Source: an uncultured Dehalococcoidia bacterium (GTDB taxonomy: Bacteria; Chloroflexota; Dehalococcoidia; Lucifugimonadales; UBA3495). Taken from it: a DNA stretch of 64,000 bases. The notes beneath the pieces are model-generated. The model worked only from the letters and a program-made list of their open reading frames with translations. It was not told the origin of the DNA and searched no databases. This document shows, piece after piece, positions 24,135 through 32,368 of this stretch (its first letter is position 1; each line of letters starts with the position of its first letter). The stretch is taken from the NCBI GenBank assembly GCA_958296225.1, contig OY282456.1:3410001-3474000 (forward strand), read 5' to 3'. A program made the translations under genes and the position numbers.

Positions 24135-26243
24135 ATGAGCATCCCCACCCCCTCAATCCCCATCCGCCTCACCCTGGAGCGGCTGGCCCTAGCGGCCTTT
24201 GTGTGCCTGCTGCTGGCGGCGGCGGCGCTGCGCTTTTATGGCTTGCCGGGGCATTATCTGTGGGGTGATGAGGCGACTGCCGGCAATAATGCCGGCGGCG
24301 CCCTCACGGAGGTAATCCCCAACACGCGCTGCTGTAACTCATCGCCCATCCTGTACCCCCTGGCGTTATGGGTGGTGCAGAAAGTGGATGTCTCCATATT
24401 CAGCGTCCGCGTCCTGCCGGCCACGGCCAGCGTTCTGACCGTCGCCGTGATGCTCTTTCTGCTGCCGCGCCTCGGGGTCAGCCGGTGGGCCGCCTTTCTG
24501 GCCGCCCTGCTCACCACGCTTTCCGTTGAAGCAATCCGTGTCGCCCAGGATGCGCGCGAATACTCCGTTGACGCCTTGCTGGCCGTGCTGCTAATAGCCG
24601 GTTTGCTGTGGTATCTGCGGGATGGCCGCAAAGCATTGCTCTGCGTTGCGCTGTTCCTCGCCCCGCTGCTCCAGTACGGCCTGGCGCTATTCGGCGTGGC
24701 CGTAATCGGCGCCGCTCTGATTCTACCCCCCCCCCCCCCGAGTTTGGCAGCGCTGAAACGGGATTCGTACCTGACTTGGATTCGTAATTGGCTCCGGGCG
24801 CGCGTCGCCCTGCTCTGGCCGGCGGCCTGCTTTCTGGCGGGGGGCGCCATCAGCTACGCAGTCACCGTCCGCTATCAGTGGCAGGAAGGCGGATTCGCCT
24901 CGGCTGGCTATTTGCAGACCTTTTACTATCAGGGAGAAATCGCTGCATCCGCTATATTTGAGTTTGCAGTTGACGGCATTTGGAGTTTATTGACGTATCA
25001 TCTGCCGGAGGAAGTGGCGATAGCCGCGATTCCCGCGTTCGCGATTCTCCTGATTGCAGTAGTCACCAGCAAGTTTCAAGGACAGTTTCAAGCCAGCCCG
25101 ATCGCGGTTTTATTTTCGCTCTGCATCGCAATTTCCGCCGGCGCTGCTGTGCTGGGAATATATCCCATTGGCAGCATTCACCAAATCATCTATCTGGGGC
25201 CGATTATTTTCCTGGCGGCCGGCGTCGCCGCCCATACGACGGCTGGCAGTCTGGCCGCGCTCGCCCGCCAGCAGTGGCTGACGCCGACGCTCACCATCGC
25301 CGCCGCCGCCGCAATACTGCTGGCGGCCCGCGCGGATGCCCTGCATCGGGAATCCTACTGGCCGCTTTACTCGCCCCGGGACAACGGCGGTGCGATTGTC
25401 GCCCTGCTGCAAGAGCGCGCATCAGCCGAGGATGTGGTTTATTTCGGCCCCTGGACGCCAGAGGTTATGAAATTCCACCAAAGAAGCCTAATCGGGGAGG
25501 ATGTGATTGATGTAAAGGCATATTGTCGGGTTCGGCCCGAAAGGTGTTTCCCGAAAATGATTGCCGCCGTCACCCCGCCGGCCGGCCTAAGCAAACTCTG
25601 GCTGGTCACCGAACATACCTGGCACGCTAACCAGTCTGACTTGCCCGTGCTGCGGGGCCGGTATGCGGCTGGACATCTCCAAGCAAACCGGGCCTGGCAC
25701 GCTAACCAGTCTGACTTGCCCGTGCTGCTGGCGCTGGCGGAGCACGTCACAATCGAGCATATCGTTTCCGGCGGAAGCCCCAATCTTTATCTGATTGAGG
25801 ATACGGCAGCCTTGATTAAAATCGCCGCCGCTACCGATATGTTGCGCAACATCAAGCCGATCTTGCCTGATCAGCCGCCAATTCGCTCCACCTTTGACAT
25901 CTATCACAGCGCGGATTTGCTGATTTATCACAAGGAGCCGTGCCGCGCCGAGGACGTTCAGGAACCCTTTTTCCTGCATATCTACCCGGCCGAGACCGGC
26001 GATTTACCCCCCCACCGCCGGCAGCACGGCTTCGATAACCTCGACTTCGCCTTCCCCGACTACAGCCTTCCGCTGCACGAGGGCTGCGTCACCCTGCGCG
26101 CGCTACCCGATTACCCCATCCTCCGCATCAGCACCGGCCAGTACGTGCAAGTGGCAAACAGTTACAACCACCTCTGGGAGGAGGAGTTCCCCTTTACGCC
26201 CCAAAAAACGGATGGCAGCACCCGGCGATGCCGGGATTGTTGA
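24135..26243 (+). CDS. GT-C type membrane glycosyltransferase (GT39-like) with C-terminal module
   Basis: This 702-residue protein has the GT39/ArnT-like start: a first membrane helix, then YLWGDEATAGNN (acidic catalytic loop), SSPILYPLALWVVQK, and AQDAREYSVDALLAV after the fourth helix. It carries the same C-terminal module as its neighbour (TFDIYHSAD, KEPC, FFLHIYP, GFDNLDF, RISTGQY, HLWEEEF). A run of 14 C residues at 24726..24739 encodes five prolines inside the membrane domain, and a 75-nt in-frame duplication lies at 25619..25727. The ATG at 24135 was chosen to avoid overlap with the previous gene. A frameshifted paralogue is at 44558..46262. Confidence 0.75.
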   Translation: MSIPTPSIPIRLTLERLALAAFVCLLLAAAALRFYGLPGHYLWGDEATAGNNAGGALTEVIPNTRCCNSSPILYPLALWVVQKVDVSIFSVRVLPATASVLTVAVMLFLLPRLGVSRWAAFLAALLTTLSVEAIRVAQDAREYSVDALLAVLLIAGLLWYLRDGRKALLCVALFLAPLLQYGLALFGVAVIGAALILPPPPPSLAALKRDSYLTWIRNWLRARVALLWPAACFLAGGAISYAVTVRYQWQEGGFASAGYLQTFYYQGEIAASAIFEFAVDGIWSLLTYHLPEEVAIAAIPAFAILLIAVVTSKFQGQFQASPIAVLFSLCIAISAGAAVLGIYPIGSIHQIIYLGPIIFLAAGVAAHTTAGSLAALARQQWLTPTLTIAAAAAILLAARADALHRESYWPLYSPRDNGGAIVALLQERASAEDVVYFGPWTPEVMKFHQRSLIGEDVIDVKAYCRVRPERCFPKMIAAVTPPAGLSKLWLVTEHTWHANQSDLPVLRGRYAAGHLQANRAWHANQSDLPVLLALAEHVTIEHIVSGGSPNLYLIEDTAALIKIAAATDMLRNIKPILPDQPPIRSTFDIYHSADLLIYHKEPCRAEDVQEPFFLHIYPAETGDLPPHRRQHGFDNLDFAFPDYSLPLHEGCVTLRALPDYPILRISTGQYVQVANSYNHLWEEEFPFTPQKTDGSTRRCRDC
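24726..24739 (+). repeat. Poly-C tract (C14) inside a glycosyltransferase gene
   Basis: Fourteen consecutive C residues lie within the coding frame; the frame remains open in this sequence. Such tracts are prone to slipped-strand length change, and one base gained or lost would truncate the protein at about one third of its length. Confidence 0.9.
25619..25727 (+). repeat. 75-bp in-frame tandem duplication with 34-bp identical cores
   Basis: The 34-bp sequence starting CTGGCACGCTAACCAGTC occurs at 25619..25652 and 25694..25727. The 75-bp period keeps the frame and repeats WHANQSDLPVL in the periplasmic part of the protein. Confidence 0.9.
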
Positions 26244-26721
26244 CACGCTGGAACTGCGGGGAGAGCAAGTTTCAGTTGAGCCTATCTATGGCGGCGGAAG
26301 GCTCAATGTCTTGCTGATTGCGAACCCCAATGAGATTAAAGAGTCCGGCGTTGCGACAGCCCGCTCCGACTACGAGGCCCTCGTATCCGGCGAACCCGTA
26401 ATCCGCGCCACCTTTGACATCTATCTCAGTGAGAACACGCTGGCCTACGCCAAGGAACCGTGCGTCCCCGCCGACACGGCGGCGACGTTCTTTCTGCACG
26501 TCATCCCCAGCGACCCGGACGCTCTCCCCGACGCCCGCAAGCAACACGGCTTTGACAACCGGGACTTCCATTTCGACGGGCGCGGCGTGATATTCAACGG
26601 TAAGTGTATGGCAGAGGTGAATCTCCCGGAGTATGATATTACCCGCATCAGGACTGGCCAGTATGTCCCCGGCGAAGGGCAAGTCTGGAAGGCGGAGTTC
26701 CCTTTCAGCCCGGCAGAATGA
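26212..26721 (+). CDS. Stand-alone C-terminal module related to the glycosyltransferase tails
   Basis: The 169-residue frame overlaps the previous gene by 32 nt. Its residues 55-169 repeat the tail module of the two upstream glycosyltransferases: YEALVSGEPVI, TFDIYLSEN, KEPC, FFLHVIP, HGFDNRDFHFD, RIRTGQYVPG and EFPFSP. The first 50 residues resemble the region just before the module in those proteins rather than a signal peptide. There is no membrane segment and no clear ribosome binding site, so it is probably the remnant of a third glycosyltransferase gene; a free-standing module is the alternative. Confidence 0.5.
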   Translation: MAAPGDAGIVDTLELRGEQVSVEPIYGGGRLNVLLIANPNEIKESGVATARSDYEALVSGEPVIRATFDIYLSENTLAYAKEPCVPADTAATFFLHVIPSDPDALPDARKQHGFDNRDFHFDGRGVIFNGKCMAEVNLPEYDITRIRTGQYVPGEGQVWKAEFPFSPAE

Positions 26722-26844
26722 CCGGGGCCGGCCCACCATAGTACCCCCGGCTTTAGGGTTCCTGCATCGTGGGTTTCAGTGATTCCAGGGCGAACTCATC
26801 CTCGGAACGGAACTCCCCCGGCGCCAGCTTCCGACACTCCGGCT

Positions 26845-27507
26845 TCACCGGGTCAGCTCCGGCCAGAATCGTTCTTCCTGCCAGGGGTCGGCGTTGTTGT
26901 TGTAGCCCCGCTGCTCCCAGAAACCCGGAGCGTCGTCGGCCATCAGCTCAATCCCGTTCACCCACTTGGCCGACTTCCAGCCGTACCGGCTGGGGATAAT
27001 CAAACGCAGCGGCCAGCCGTGGTCTTTACCCAGCTCGGCGCCGTTCTGCCGGTGGGCCAGCAGCCCCTCGGACAGGGCCACGTCCAGCGGAAGGTTGGTA
27101 GTGTAGTCGCCGAAACAATGGGCCATGACGTAGCGCGCCGCCGGCAGCGGCCCGGCCGGCGCCAGCAGCGCCGACACCGGCGCCCCTTGCCAAGTCTGGT
27201 CCAGCGCCGACCACTGGGTTACGCAATGAAAATCGGCGCCCACCGTAACCCACGGCAAGTTGCAAAACTGTGTCCAGTCCAGCGTAATCTCCCGCTCGAC
27301 CAGCCCCCAAACGCGGATGCTCCAGGTGGACAGGTCAATCTCCGGCGTGTCGCCATAGGTCAGCACGGGAAAGGTTTTGGCCACGAACTGGCCCGGCGGC
27401 ACGCGCTCGCCGGCCGGGGGAGCAAACTTCACCTGGTCGGGCCGCTTCAGGCCAAACTCCGGTTGCGCGGCGGTGGACGGCTGTTGCTGCTGGTCGGATG
27501 TAGTCAT
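26845..27507 (-). CDS. Sulfite-oxidase-family (YedY-like) molybdopterin-dependent oxidoreductase
   Basis: The ~220-residue protein has the sulfite oxidase Moco fold. The Mo-coordinating cysteine sits in DFHCVTQWS near residue 95, followed by WQGAPVSALL, HCFGDYTTNLPL, GWPLRLIIP and the typical KSAKWVNGIELM. No twin-arginine signal is visible, so it is likely cytoplasmic, unlike MsrP/YedY. The start at 27507 (MTTSDQQQ) has GGAG 11 nt upstream. It follows selD by 21 nt on the same strand, so the two may be co-transcribed. Substrate is unknown. Confidence 0.85.
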   Translation of the reverse strand: MTTSDQQQQPSTAAQPEFGLKRPDQVKFAPPAGERVPPGQFVAKTFPVLTYGDTPEIDLSTWSIRVWGLVEREITLDWTQFCNLPWVTVGADFHCVTQWSALDQTWQGAPVSALLAPAGPLPAARYVMAHCFGDYTTNLPLDVALSEGLLAHRQNGAELGKDHGWPLRLIIPSRYGWKSAKWVNGIELMADDAPGFWEQRGYNNNADPWQEERFWPELTR

Positions 27508-27528
27508 CAGGAAAAGCTCCAATTGGAT

Positions 27529-28581
27529 TCAGGTCGTTGCGGTGATAGTCCCCGCCGGCCCATCGGTGATTTTGCCCACCACGGCGGCGCACGGCGCGCC
27601 CGCTTCTTGAAGCGCCGCTACCAGGCCGTCCGCCCGATCCGCCGGCACCGACATCAGCAGCCCGCCGGAGGTTTGCGCGTCGCACAGCAGCAGCCGGTCG
27701 GCGTCGGTCAGCGCGTCGCTCCAGGTTACGGTACCGGCGACGCTGCTGACATTCCGGTGCGTTCCGCCGGGAGCAACGCCGTCGGCCAGCAGTTCCCGCA
27801 CGCCGGGCAGCACCGGAACGCCGGCCAGGCTAACTTCGGCGGCAACGCCGCTGCCTTGCACCATGCTCTGCAAATGACCCAGCAGCCCGAACCCGGTAAT
27901 GTCGGTGGCGGCGTTGACCCCCACCCGCATCATCGCCTCAGCCGCGGGACGGTTCAGGGCGGCCATAGTAGCCACGGCGCCGGCGAGGACGTTCGCAGGG
28001 ACAACGCCCTGTTTGCCGGCGGTGGTGATGATGCCGGTGCCAATGGGCTTGCTCAGCACCAGGACATCGCCGGGGCGCGCGTTGGCGTTGGAAACCTGCT
28101 TGCCCGGCGCCACCACGCCGATGACGGACAAGCCGTATTTGGGTTCCGGGTCGTCCACAGTGTGGCCGCCGACGATGAGACACTCGGCCTCGGCGGCTTT
28201 GGCGTAACCGCCTTGCAGGGTGCGCCCCAGAATTGACTTGTCCAAAGCGGCCGGAAAACCCACCACGTTCAGCGCGATGAGCGGCTTGCCGCCCATGGCG
28301 TACACATCGGACAGCGAGTTGGCGGCGGCGATGGCCCCATACTCGTAGGGGTCATCGGTAATCGGTGGAAAGAAATCCACCGTAACGATAAGCGCCGTCT
28401 CATCGTTCAGCCGGTACACGGCGGCATCATCCCCGGTCTCGGCCCCCACCAGCAGGTCGGGGTGCCGCAGCAGCGGAACATAGCTCAGGACCTGGCCCAG
28501 GTCCTCAAGGCTCAGCTTGGCCGCTCAACCGGCGCAGTGGGAAAGCTCGGTGAGGCGGATGGGCATTTCGGTTTGGGTCAT
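27529..28581 (-). CDS. selD: Selenophosphate synthetase, selenocysteine-containing
   Basis: SelD makes selenophosphate from selenide and ATP for tRNA-Sec and selenouridine synthesis. A normal ORF call would begin at 28449 and lack the N-terminal catalytic segment. Reading from the ATG at 28581 gives IRLTELSHCAG, then an in-frame TGA at 28525..28527, then AAKLSLEDL, joining without a break to LLVGAETGDDAAVY. The TGA falls where E. coli SelD has catalytic Cys17, and the essential lysine follows three residues on. A 19-nt hairpin at 28487..28505 sits at bacterial SECIS distance. Full length is 350 residues, as expected. Other motifs are DFFPPI, GGHTVDDPEPKYG and DITGFGLLGH. Confidence 0.93.
28487..28505 (-). 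promoter_or_regulatory. SECIS-like hairpin in selD
   Basis: On the minus strand AGGACCT-GGGCC-AGGTCCT forms a perfect 7-bp stem with a 5-nt loop starting with G, beginning 19 nt after the selD TGA codon. Bacterial SECIS elements that bind SelB lie at this distance within the coding sequence. Confidence 0.7.
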
Positions 28582-28602
28582 AAAAAGCAACCTCGCGCGT
28601 GG

Positions 28603-29242
28603 CTATTGCTCAAACCGCCGCAGAAAGTCAATCCATTCTCCGGCCGGAATCCCGGAGAGGCGCCGGCTGAGCATCTCGTCAATATACTCGTCCATAATAC
28701 CAGTTCTCGCCAGCCGGCCAAAGTTGCTGCCCCGGTCGCTGGCCGGCCGGTCGGCAACCCGGTCGCTCTTTGACGGGTAAGGATTTACGCCGGTTGGGGA
28801 TGCGATGCTCGCGTCGCTCCGCGCGTCCCGAATCTCTGACCACCAGTAGTTTCGGTATGCGGCCGCATATCTGGCCGGGATGACCAAAGGCCAGCAAGTA
28901 CCAGCCTTTGAGTTCAATACCCAGGACAATTTCCTGTCCGTTGCGGTCGGATTTGAACAGAACATCGGGGAACACCTGCGCCTGGCGCTGAAAGAAAAAT
29001 CGCTGATACTGCTCATCCGGGTCCCAAACCGGGCGCATCCGGTTCAGCGTCGCTACCACCTGTTCCTCAATAGTCGCGCCGAGTACCGAGTTGAGCGTCT
29101 GGACATCCGTAGCAACAATGCCTTCGATAGCGGTGCGGCTGCTGAAATGGGCCGGCACCGCGTATAGAGCGTCCCTTACGCTACGGTAAAGCAGGTAGTG
29201 AGGCCAGGATTCAGCCGGTTCCGCTAGATCAGGACGCGGCAT
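28603..29242 (-). pseudogene. Decayed type II restriction endonuclease (PD-(D/E)XK), frameshifted by internal deletion
   Basis: The N-terminal frame (from 29242) reads ATDVQTLNSVLGATIEEQV, FVFxxxQAQVFPDVLF-like sequence (FFFQRQAQVFPDVLF) and GIELKGWYLLA, giving a D...ExK nuclease core. The frame then degenerates. A second frame carries the expected continuation: ARYAAAYRNYWW, VNPYPSKSDRVADRPASD, NFGRLARTGIMDEYI and the end EWIDFLRRFEQ. In relatives about 45 residues lie between the two parts, so a deletion of roughly 130-140 nt near 28885 both removed core sequence and shifted frame. Its 5' end overlaps the methyltransferase gene by 14 nt. Confidence 0.75.
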
Positions 29243-30254
29243 ATTCAGCCAGCCTCTGCCGGGCGGCAGCGTAATATTCCGGCAGGATTTCGGCGCTGTG
29301 GCAGCGTCGCCCGGCGTTCACCGCGGCGATTGCGGCGGAACACAAGCCCCCAAACGGTTCCCACACCACGTCGCCGGAGTCGGAGGAGGCGCGGATAATC
29401 TGCTCCAACAGGCGCACCGGCTTCTGGTTCATATGGACGCACTTGCAGGCTCGCTTGAGGCGTTCCTCCCCGCGCACCGCCGGCTCCCGCCAGACATTGG
29501 TAATCCCGATATCGCAGTGAAACTTGGCCCGCATCCGCTCCCATTCTCGCGCCGTTGCCGGGCGTATGCCGTCCAGACTGTAGTACGGTCTGCCTTCCGG
29601 CCGGCCGTACTGATTGGCGTATGCGGCCAATAGCTCAAAGGCGTCCGGCGGTGGAAAATACCAGAGGCGGCATTTCGTCAGATACTTCCGGGTGGCCGCA
29701 TTTTTGACGCCACAGGCGGCGTTGGCTTTGTAGAGAGGCAGTTTGCTGCGTTCCCATTCAGAGCGCAGCCATTGCTTGATGCCCATGGCGTTCCCGTTGA
29801 CGCCAATGGTCACTTTGCGGACGTACTGCGCGCAAACTTCGGTAACGACGGGGAAGCGGCGCAGCGTCTTGCTGTTGGCGTTGCCGGCGATATGCCCGAT
29901 GCCCTTGTCCCAGATATGGCAGGAGCGATATTCCCAGCCGTGTTCCGCCAGTACGGGATGCACGCTGGCCCAGCCGATTTCGGTGTTCCAGAACCAAAGC
30001 GTGGTCTCCGGCAGGGCGCGTTCCGACCAGCGGACAATGTGGGGACGATACCAGTCAGGAAGGGCGGCATGGGAATCAGGGTCGCCGGGAAAACTGCCCA
30101 CGCCATAGGGCCCGTCCGCGATGATAACCGTCGGCGCGGGCCAATCCTCCGACACCTGCAAAAAGTCGCCGTGATGCAGCGTTGCGCCCAAGTGGTGGCA
30201 GGACGACGCTGGCGCCGCATCAGGGCAGCGGACAGCGGGTTTCGAGGCCGTCAT
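29229..30254 (-). CDS. DNA methyltransferase (N4-cytosine/N6-adenine type), partner of the broken endonuclease
   Basis: The 341-residue protein modifies DNA using S-adenosylmethionine. Motif IV is IIADGPYGV, a DPPY-type variant with Gly at the second position, and motif I lies C-terminally in VWEPFGGLCSAAIAA, so the order is of the beta class. HMNQKPVRLLEQII matches motif X region. It sits directly upstream of and overlaps the endonuclease relic, so the original pair was a type II restriction-modification system; the methyltransferase appears intact. The start at 30254 lacks a clear ribosome binding site; 30329 is an alternative. Confidence 0.82.
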   Translation of the reverse strand: MTASKPAVRCPDAAPASSCHHLGATLHHGDFLQVSEDWPAPTVIIADGPYGVGSFPGDPDSHAALPDWYRPHIVRWSERALPETTLWFWNTEIGWASVHPVLAEHGWEYRSCHIWDKGIGHIAGNANSKTLRRFPVVTEVCAQYVRKVTIGVNGNAMGIKQWLRSEWERSKLPLYKANAACGVKNAATRKYLTKCRLWYFPPPDAFELLAAYANQYGRPEGRPYYSLDGIRPATAREWERMRAKFHCDIGITNVWREPAVRGEERLKRACKCVHMNQKPVRLLEQIIRASSDSGDVVWEPFGGLCSAAIAAVNAGRRCHSAEILPEYYAAARQRLAEYAAS

Positions 30255-30334
30255 TGTTCGCTGTTTTGCCGGGCCTGCCGCGCAAACCGCCGCCCCTTTT
30301 TGAGGGTAAGCTCGGCATCGCTCCCCCATGGCGG

Positions 30335-31546
30335 TTATAGCTGGTACTCCGGCCGGCGCAGCAGTTGCCGCGCTATTACTAGCCGCATTATCTCGTTGGT
30401 GCCTTCGCCGATAATCATTAGCGGCGCGTCGCGGTAATACCGCTCCACCGGAAAGTCTTTCGTGTACCCGTAGCCGCCGTGGATGCGCATGGCTTCCATA
30501 GACACCTCGCCGCACATCTCGCTGGCGAACAGCTTGGCCATGCCGGATTCCAGGTCGATGCGTTCGCCGCTGTCCTTCTTGGCGGCGGCGTCATAGACCA
30601 GCAGGCGGGCGGCCTGAATCTTGGTCGCCATATCCGCGATTTTCAGCTGGATGGCCTGGTGCTGGCCGATGGGCTGGCCGAAGGATTCCCGCTGCTGCAC
30701 GTAGCGCATGGAGGCGTCCAGCGCGGCCTGCGCCACTCCCACGGCGCGGGCGCCCACGTTGATGCGGCCCGTCTCCAGTCCGCTCATCACCTGGCCGAAT
30801 CCCACGTTCTCCGCGCCGCCAATCAGGTTTTCGGCGGGGATGCGGTAATCCTCGAAAAACAGTTCGCACGTATCCAACCCTCGGTAGCCCAGCTTGTCCA
30901 GGTGCCGGCCCACCTTGAACCCGGGAGTGCCATCCTTCTCAATAACAAAGGCCGACAGCCCCCGGTGCTTGATGGACGAGTCCGGGTCGGTGCGTGCCAG
31001 CAGGCAGAAAGCATCGCCCGATTCGGCGTTGGTAATGAACATCTTGGAGCCATTGACGACGTACTCTTCGCCATCTTTCACGGCGCGGGTTTGCAGCGCG
31101 CCCACGTCGCTGCCGCCGCCGGGTTCGGTGAGCGCCAGGCCGCCCCGAATCTGGCCGCTGGCCAGCCGGGGCAGAAAACGCGCCCGCTGCTCCGGTGTGC
31201 CGTAGTGAGTCAGTACGTAGGTCAGGATGTGGTGCGTGCCCAGCGTGCCGGTCAGCGTCATATAGCCCTTGCTGATTTCCTCGAAAATCATGGCAAAGGT
31301 CGTGTAGTCCAGCCCCATGCCGCCGTACTCTTCGGGCACGTTGATGCCGAACAGCCCCAGCTCCTTCATCTGGTCGATAAGGTCATAGGGCACCGTATCG
31401 TTGGCGTCATGCTCGGCCGCCGCCGGCTCCACCTCGCGGCGCACGAAATCGCGCACCATATTGACAATCTGGTTGCGGGCTTCGATTGGAGTTTGGGTTA
31501 CGGGTGGAGTTTGGGCTACGGGGGACGTTCTGGCGGTGGTGGTCAC
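30335..31546 (-). CDS. Acyl-CoA dehydrogenase
   Basis: The 403-residue flavoprotein resembles short/branched or butyryl-CoA type dehydrogenases: NVPEEYGGMGLDY, ALTEPGGGSDVGAL, NGSKMFITNA, GQHQAIQLKIADMA, IHGGYGYTKDFPVERYYRDA and the catalytic-base region IGEGTNEIMRLVIARQLL. The GTG start at 31546 has AGGAGCC six nt upstream. The N-terminal 20 residues (SPVAQTPPVTQTPIE) come from a short DNA repeat and are probably disordered. It lies beside the restriction-modification remnant but is functionally unrelated to it. Confidence 0.92.
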   Translation of the reverse strand: MTTTARTSPVAQTPPVTQTPIEARNQIVNMVRDFVRREVEPAAAEHDANDTVPYDLIDQMKELGLFGINVPEEYGGMGLDYTTFAMIFEEISKGYMTLTGTLGTHHILTYVLTHYGTPEQRARFLPRLASGQIRGGLALTEPGGGSDVGALQTRAVKDGEEYVVNGSKMFITNAESGDAFCLLARTDPDSSIKHRGLSAFVIEKDGTPGFKVGRHLDKLGYRGLDTCELFFEDYRIPAENLIGGAENVGFGQVMSGLETGRINVGARAVGVAQAALDASMRYVQQRESFGQPIGQHQAIQLKIADMATKIQAARLLVYDAAAKKDSGERIDLESGMAKLFASEMCGEVSMEAMRIHGGYGYTKDFPVERYYRDAPLMIIGEGTNEIMRLVIARQLLRRPEYQL

Positions 31547-31830
31547 TGCAACGGCTCCTGTCCTGTCCTATACTGATAACGACATTTGCCGGCCAGTCTA
31601 TCCCAGCGCAGCCGGCGGGCGCAACTGCAACACTCGTCGCGCCGGCATCGTCGGGTCTGACAGCAGCGTTCCGTTTCAGGTGGTTTGGTTGTTCCTCTGA
31701 GGTGGTGGTGAGGTGGTGGGCTGGGTTCACCGGCGATGCTCCTTGCTGGTTCAGGTGGTCGGGGTTCCGGTTCAGGTGGTGGGGGGTTCAGGCTATCGGG
31801 TTCAGGCGGTTGGCGGGATGCGGTGTGCGG

Positions 31831-32055
31831 GCCAGAGGTTACCGGTCATTGTCAGCCCCACGGCCGGGGGATTTACGCAAAGTTTTGCTCCGATGGTTCG
31901 TGAACTGCGCTTTTAAGGGCGCAGCCACGCAGCGCGGTGGCAGTCGCTGTTGGCCGGTTAGACCGTACTCGCGTAAGCATTGGACGAGGGGTCTCCACGA
32001 CGCCGGTATGCGATTTTGGTGCTGACTGGCCGTTGACGACCGGTTGACCTCTGGC
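31831..32055 (-). ncRNA. Candidate structured non-coding RNA, copy B
   Basis: Read on the minus strand, this differs from copy A at about seven positions over ~225 nt. Its ends pair as in copy A (32038..32055 with 31831..31847), now with one bulged base. The CTGCGC/GCGCAG hairpin keeps its stem with an enlarged loop. The promoter at 32083..32111 points into it. Confidence 0.5.
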
Positions 32056-32082
32056 AGGACTGAGATTCACGTGATAGGTTGC

Positions 32083-32111
32083 AGTATAGTACCGATGTTC
32101 GCTGTTGTCAA
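32083..32111 (-). promoter_or_regulatory. Consensus sigma-70 promoter, copy B
   Basis: On the minus strand TTGACA (32106..32111), a 17-nt spacer and TATACT (32083..32088) match the copy A promoter exactly in hexamers and spacing, while about a third of the spacer bases differ. Confidence 0.75.
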
Positions 32112-32368
32112 AGGGGGGGTTGTCAGTGGACCGGGCCGGGGCAAAGTGCGGGCGGCGGGTTTTGGGGGCGCCGGAGCGGGAGCGCTACCCCTCTCCCAAC
32201 CCTCTCCCACAAGGGGAGAGGGCTTTAATGACTTTGCAAAACCCCGACCGCCGGCAACGGAACGCTACCGGGTCTGACCGGTCAGTTGACGCTGTACCAT
32301 CTGGCGGGTATCGTTGGCGACAATCGGGGCCGGTCACTATCGCCGGCTCATCACCGGAGGCAGCCCGC

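Larger units (their letters stand above)
31712..32269. repeat. Dispersed repeat element, copy B (inverted relative to copy A)
   Basis: This stretch is the reverse complement of 8210..8812, including the promoter, the ~225-nt structured region, the CCCTCTCCC hairpin and the terminal CCGGCAACGGAACGCTACC. It lacks the internal duplication of copy A. At its left end a GGTTCAGGTGGT motif is repeated several times between about 31750 and 31800. The gap 31547..32368 contains no convincing gene besides this element. Confidence 0.85.

Noticed and set aside
26845..27507. Selenocysteine in the neighbouring molybdoenzyme
   Set aside because: The Mo-ligand position encodes cysteine (DFHCVTQWS) and no in-frame TGA is present.
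32105..32368. N-terminal extension of the CocE-type hydrolase to 32105
   Set aside because: The extra 88 codons translate the dispersed repeat, and the ATG at 32369 has a strong ribosome binding site.
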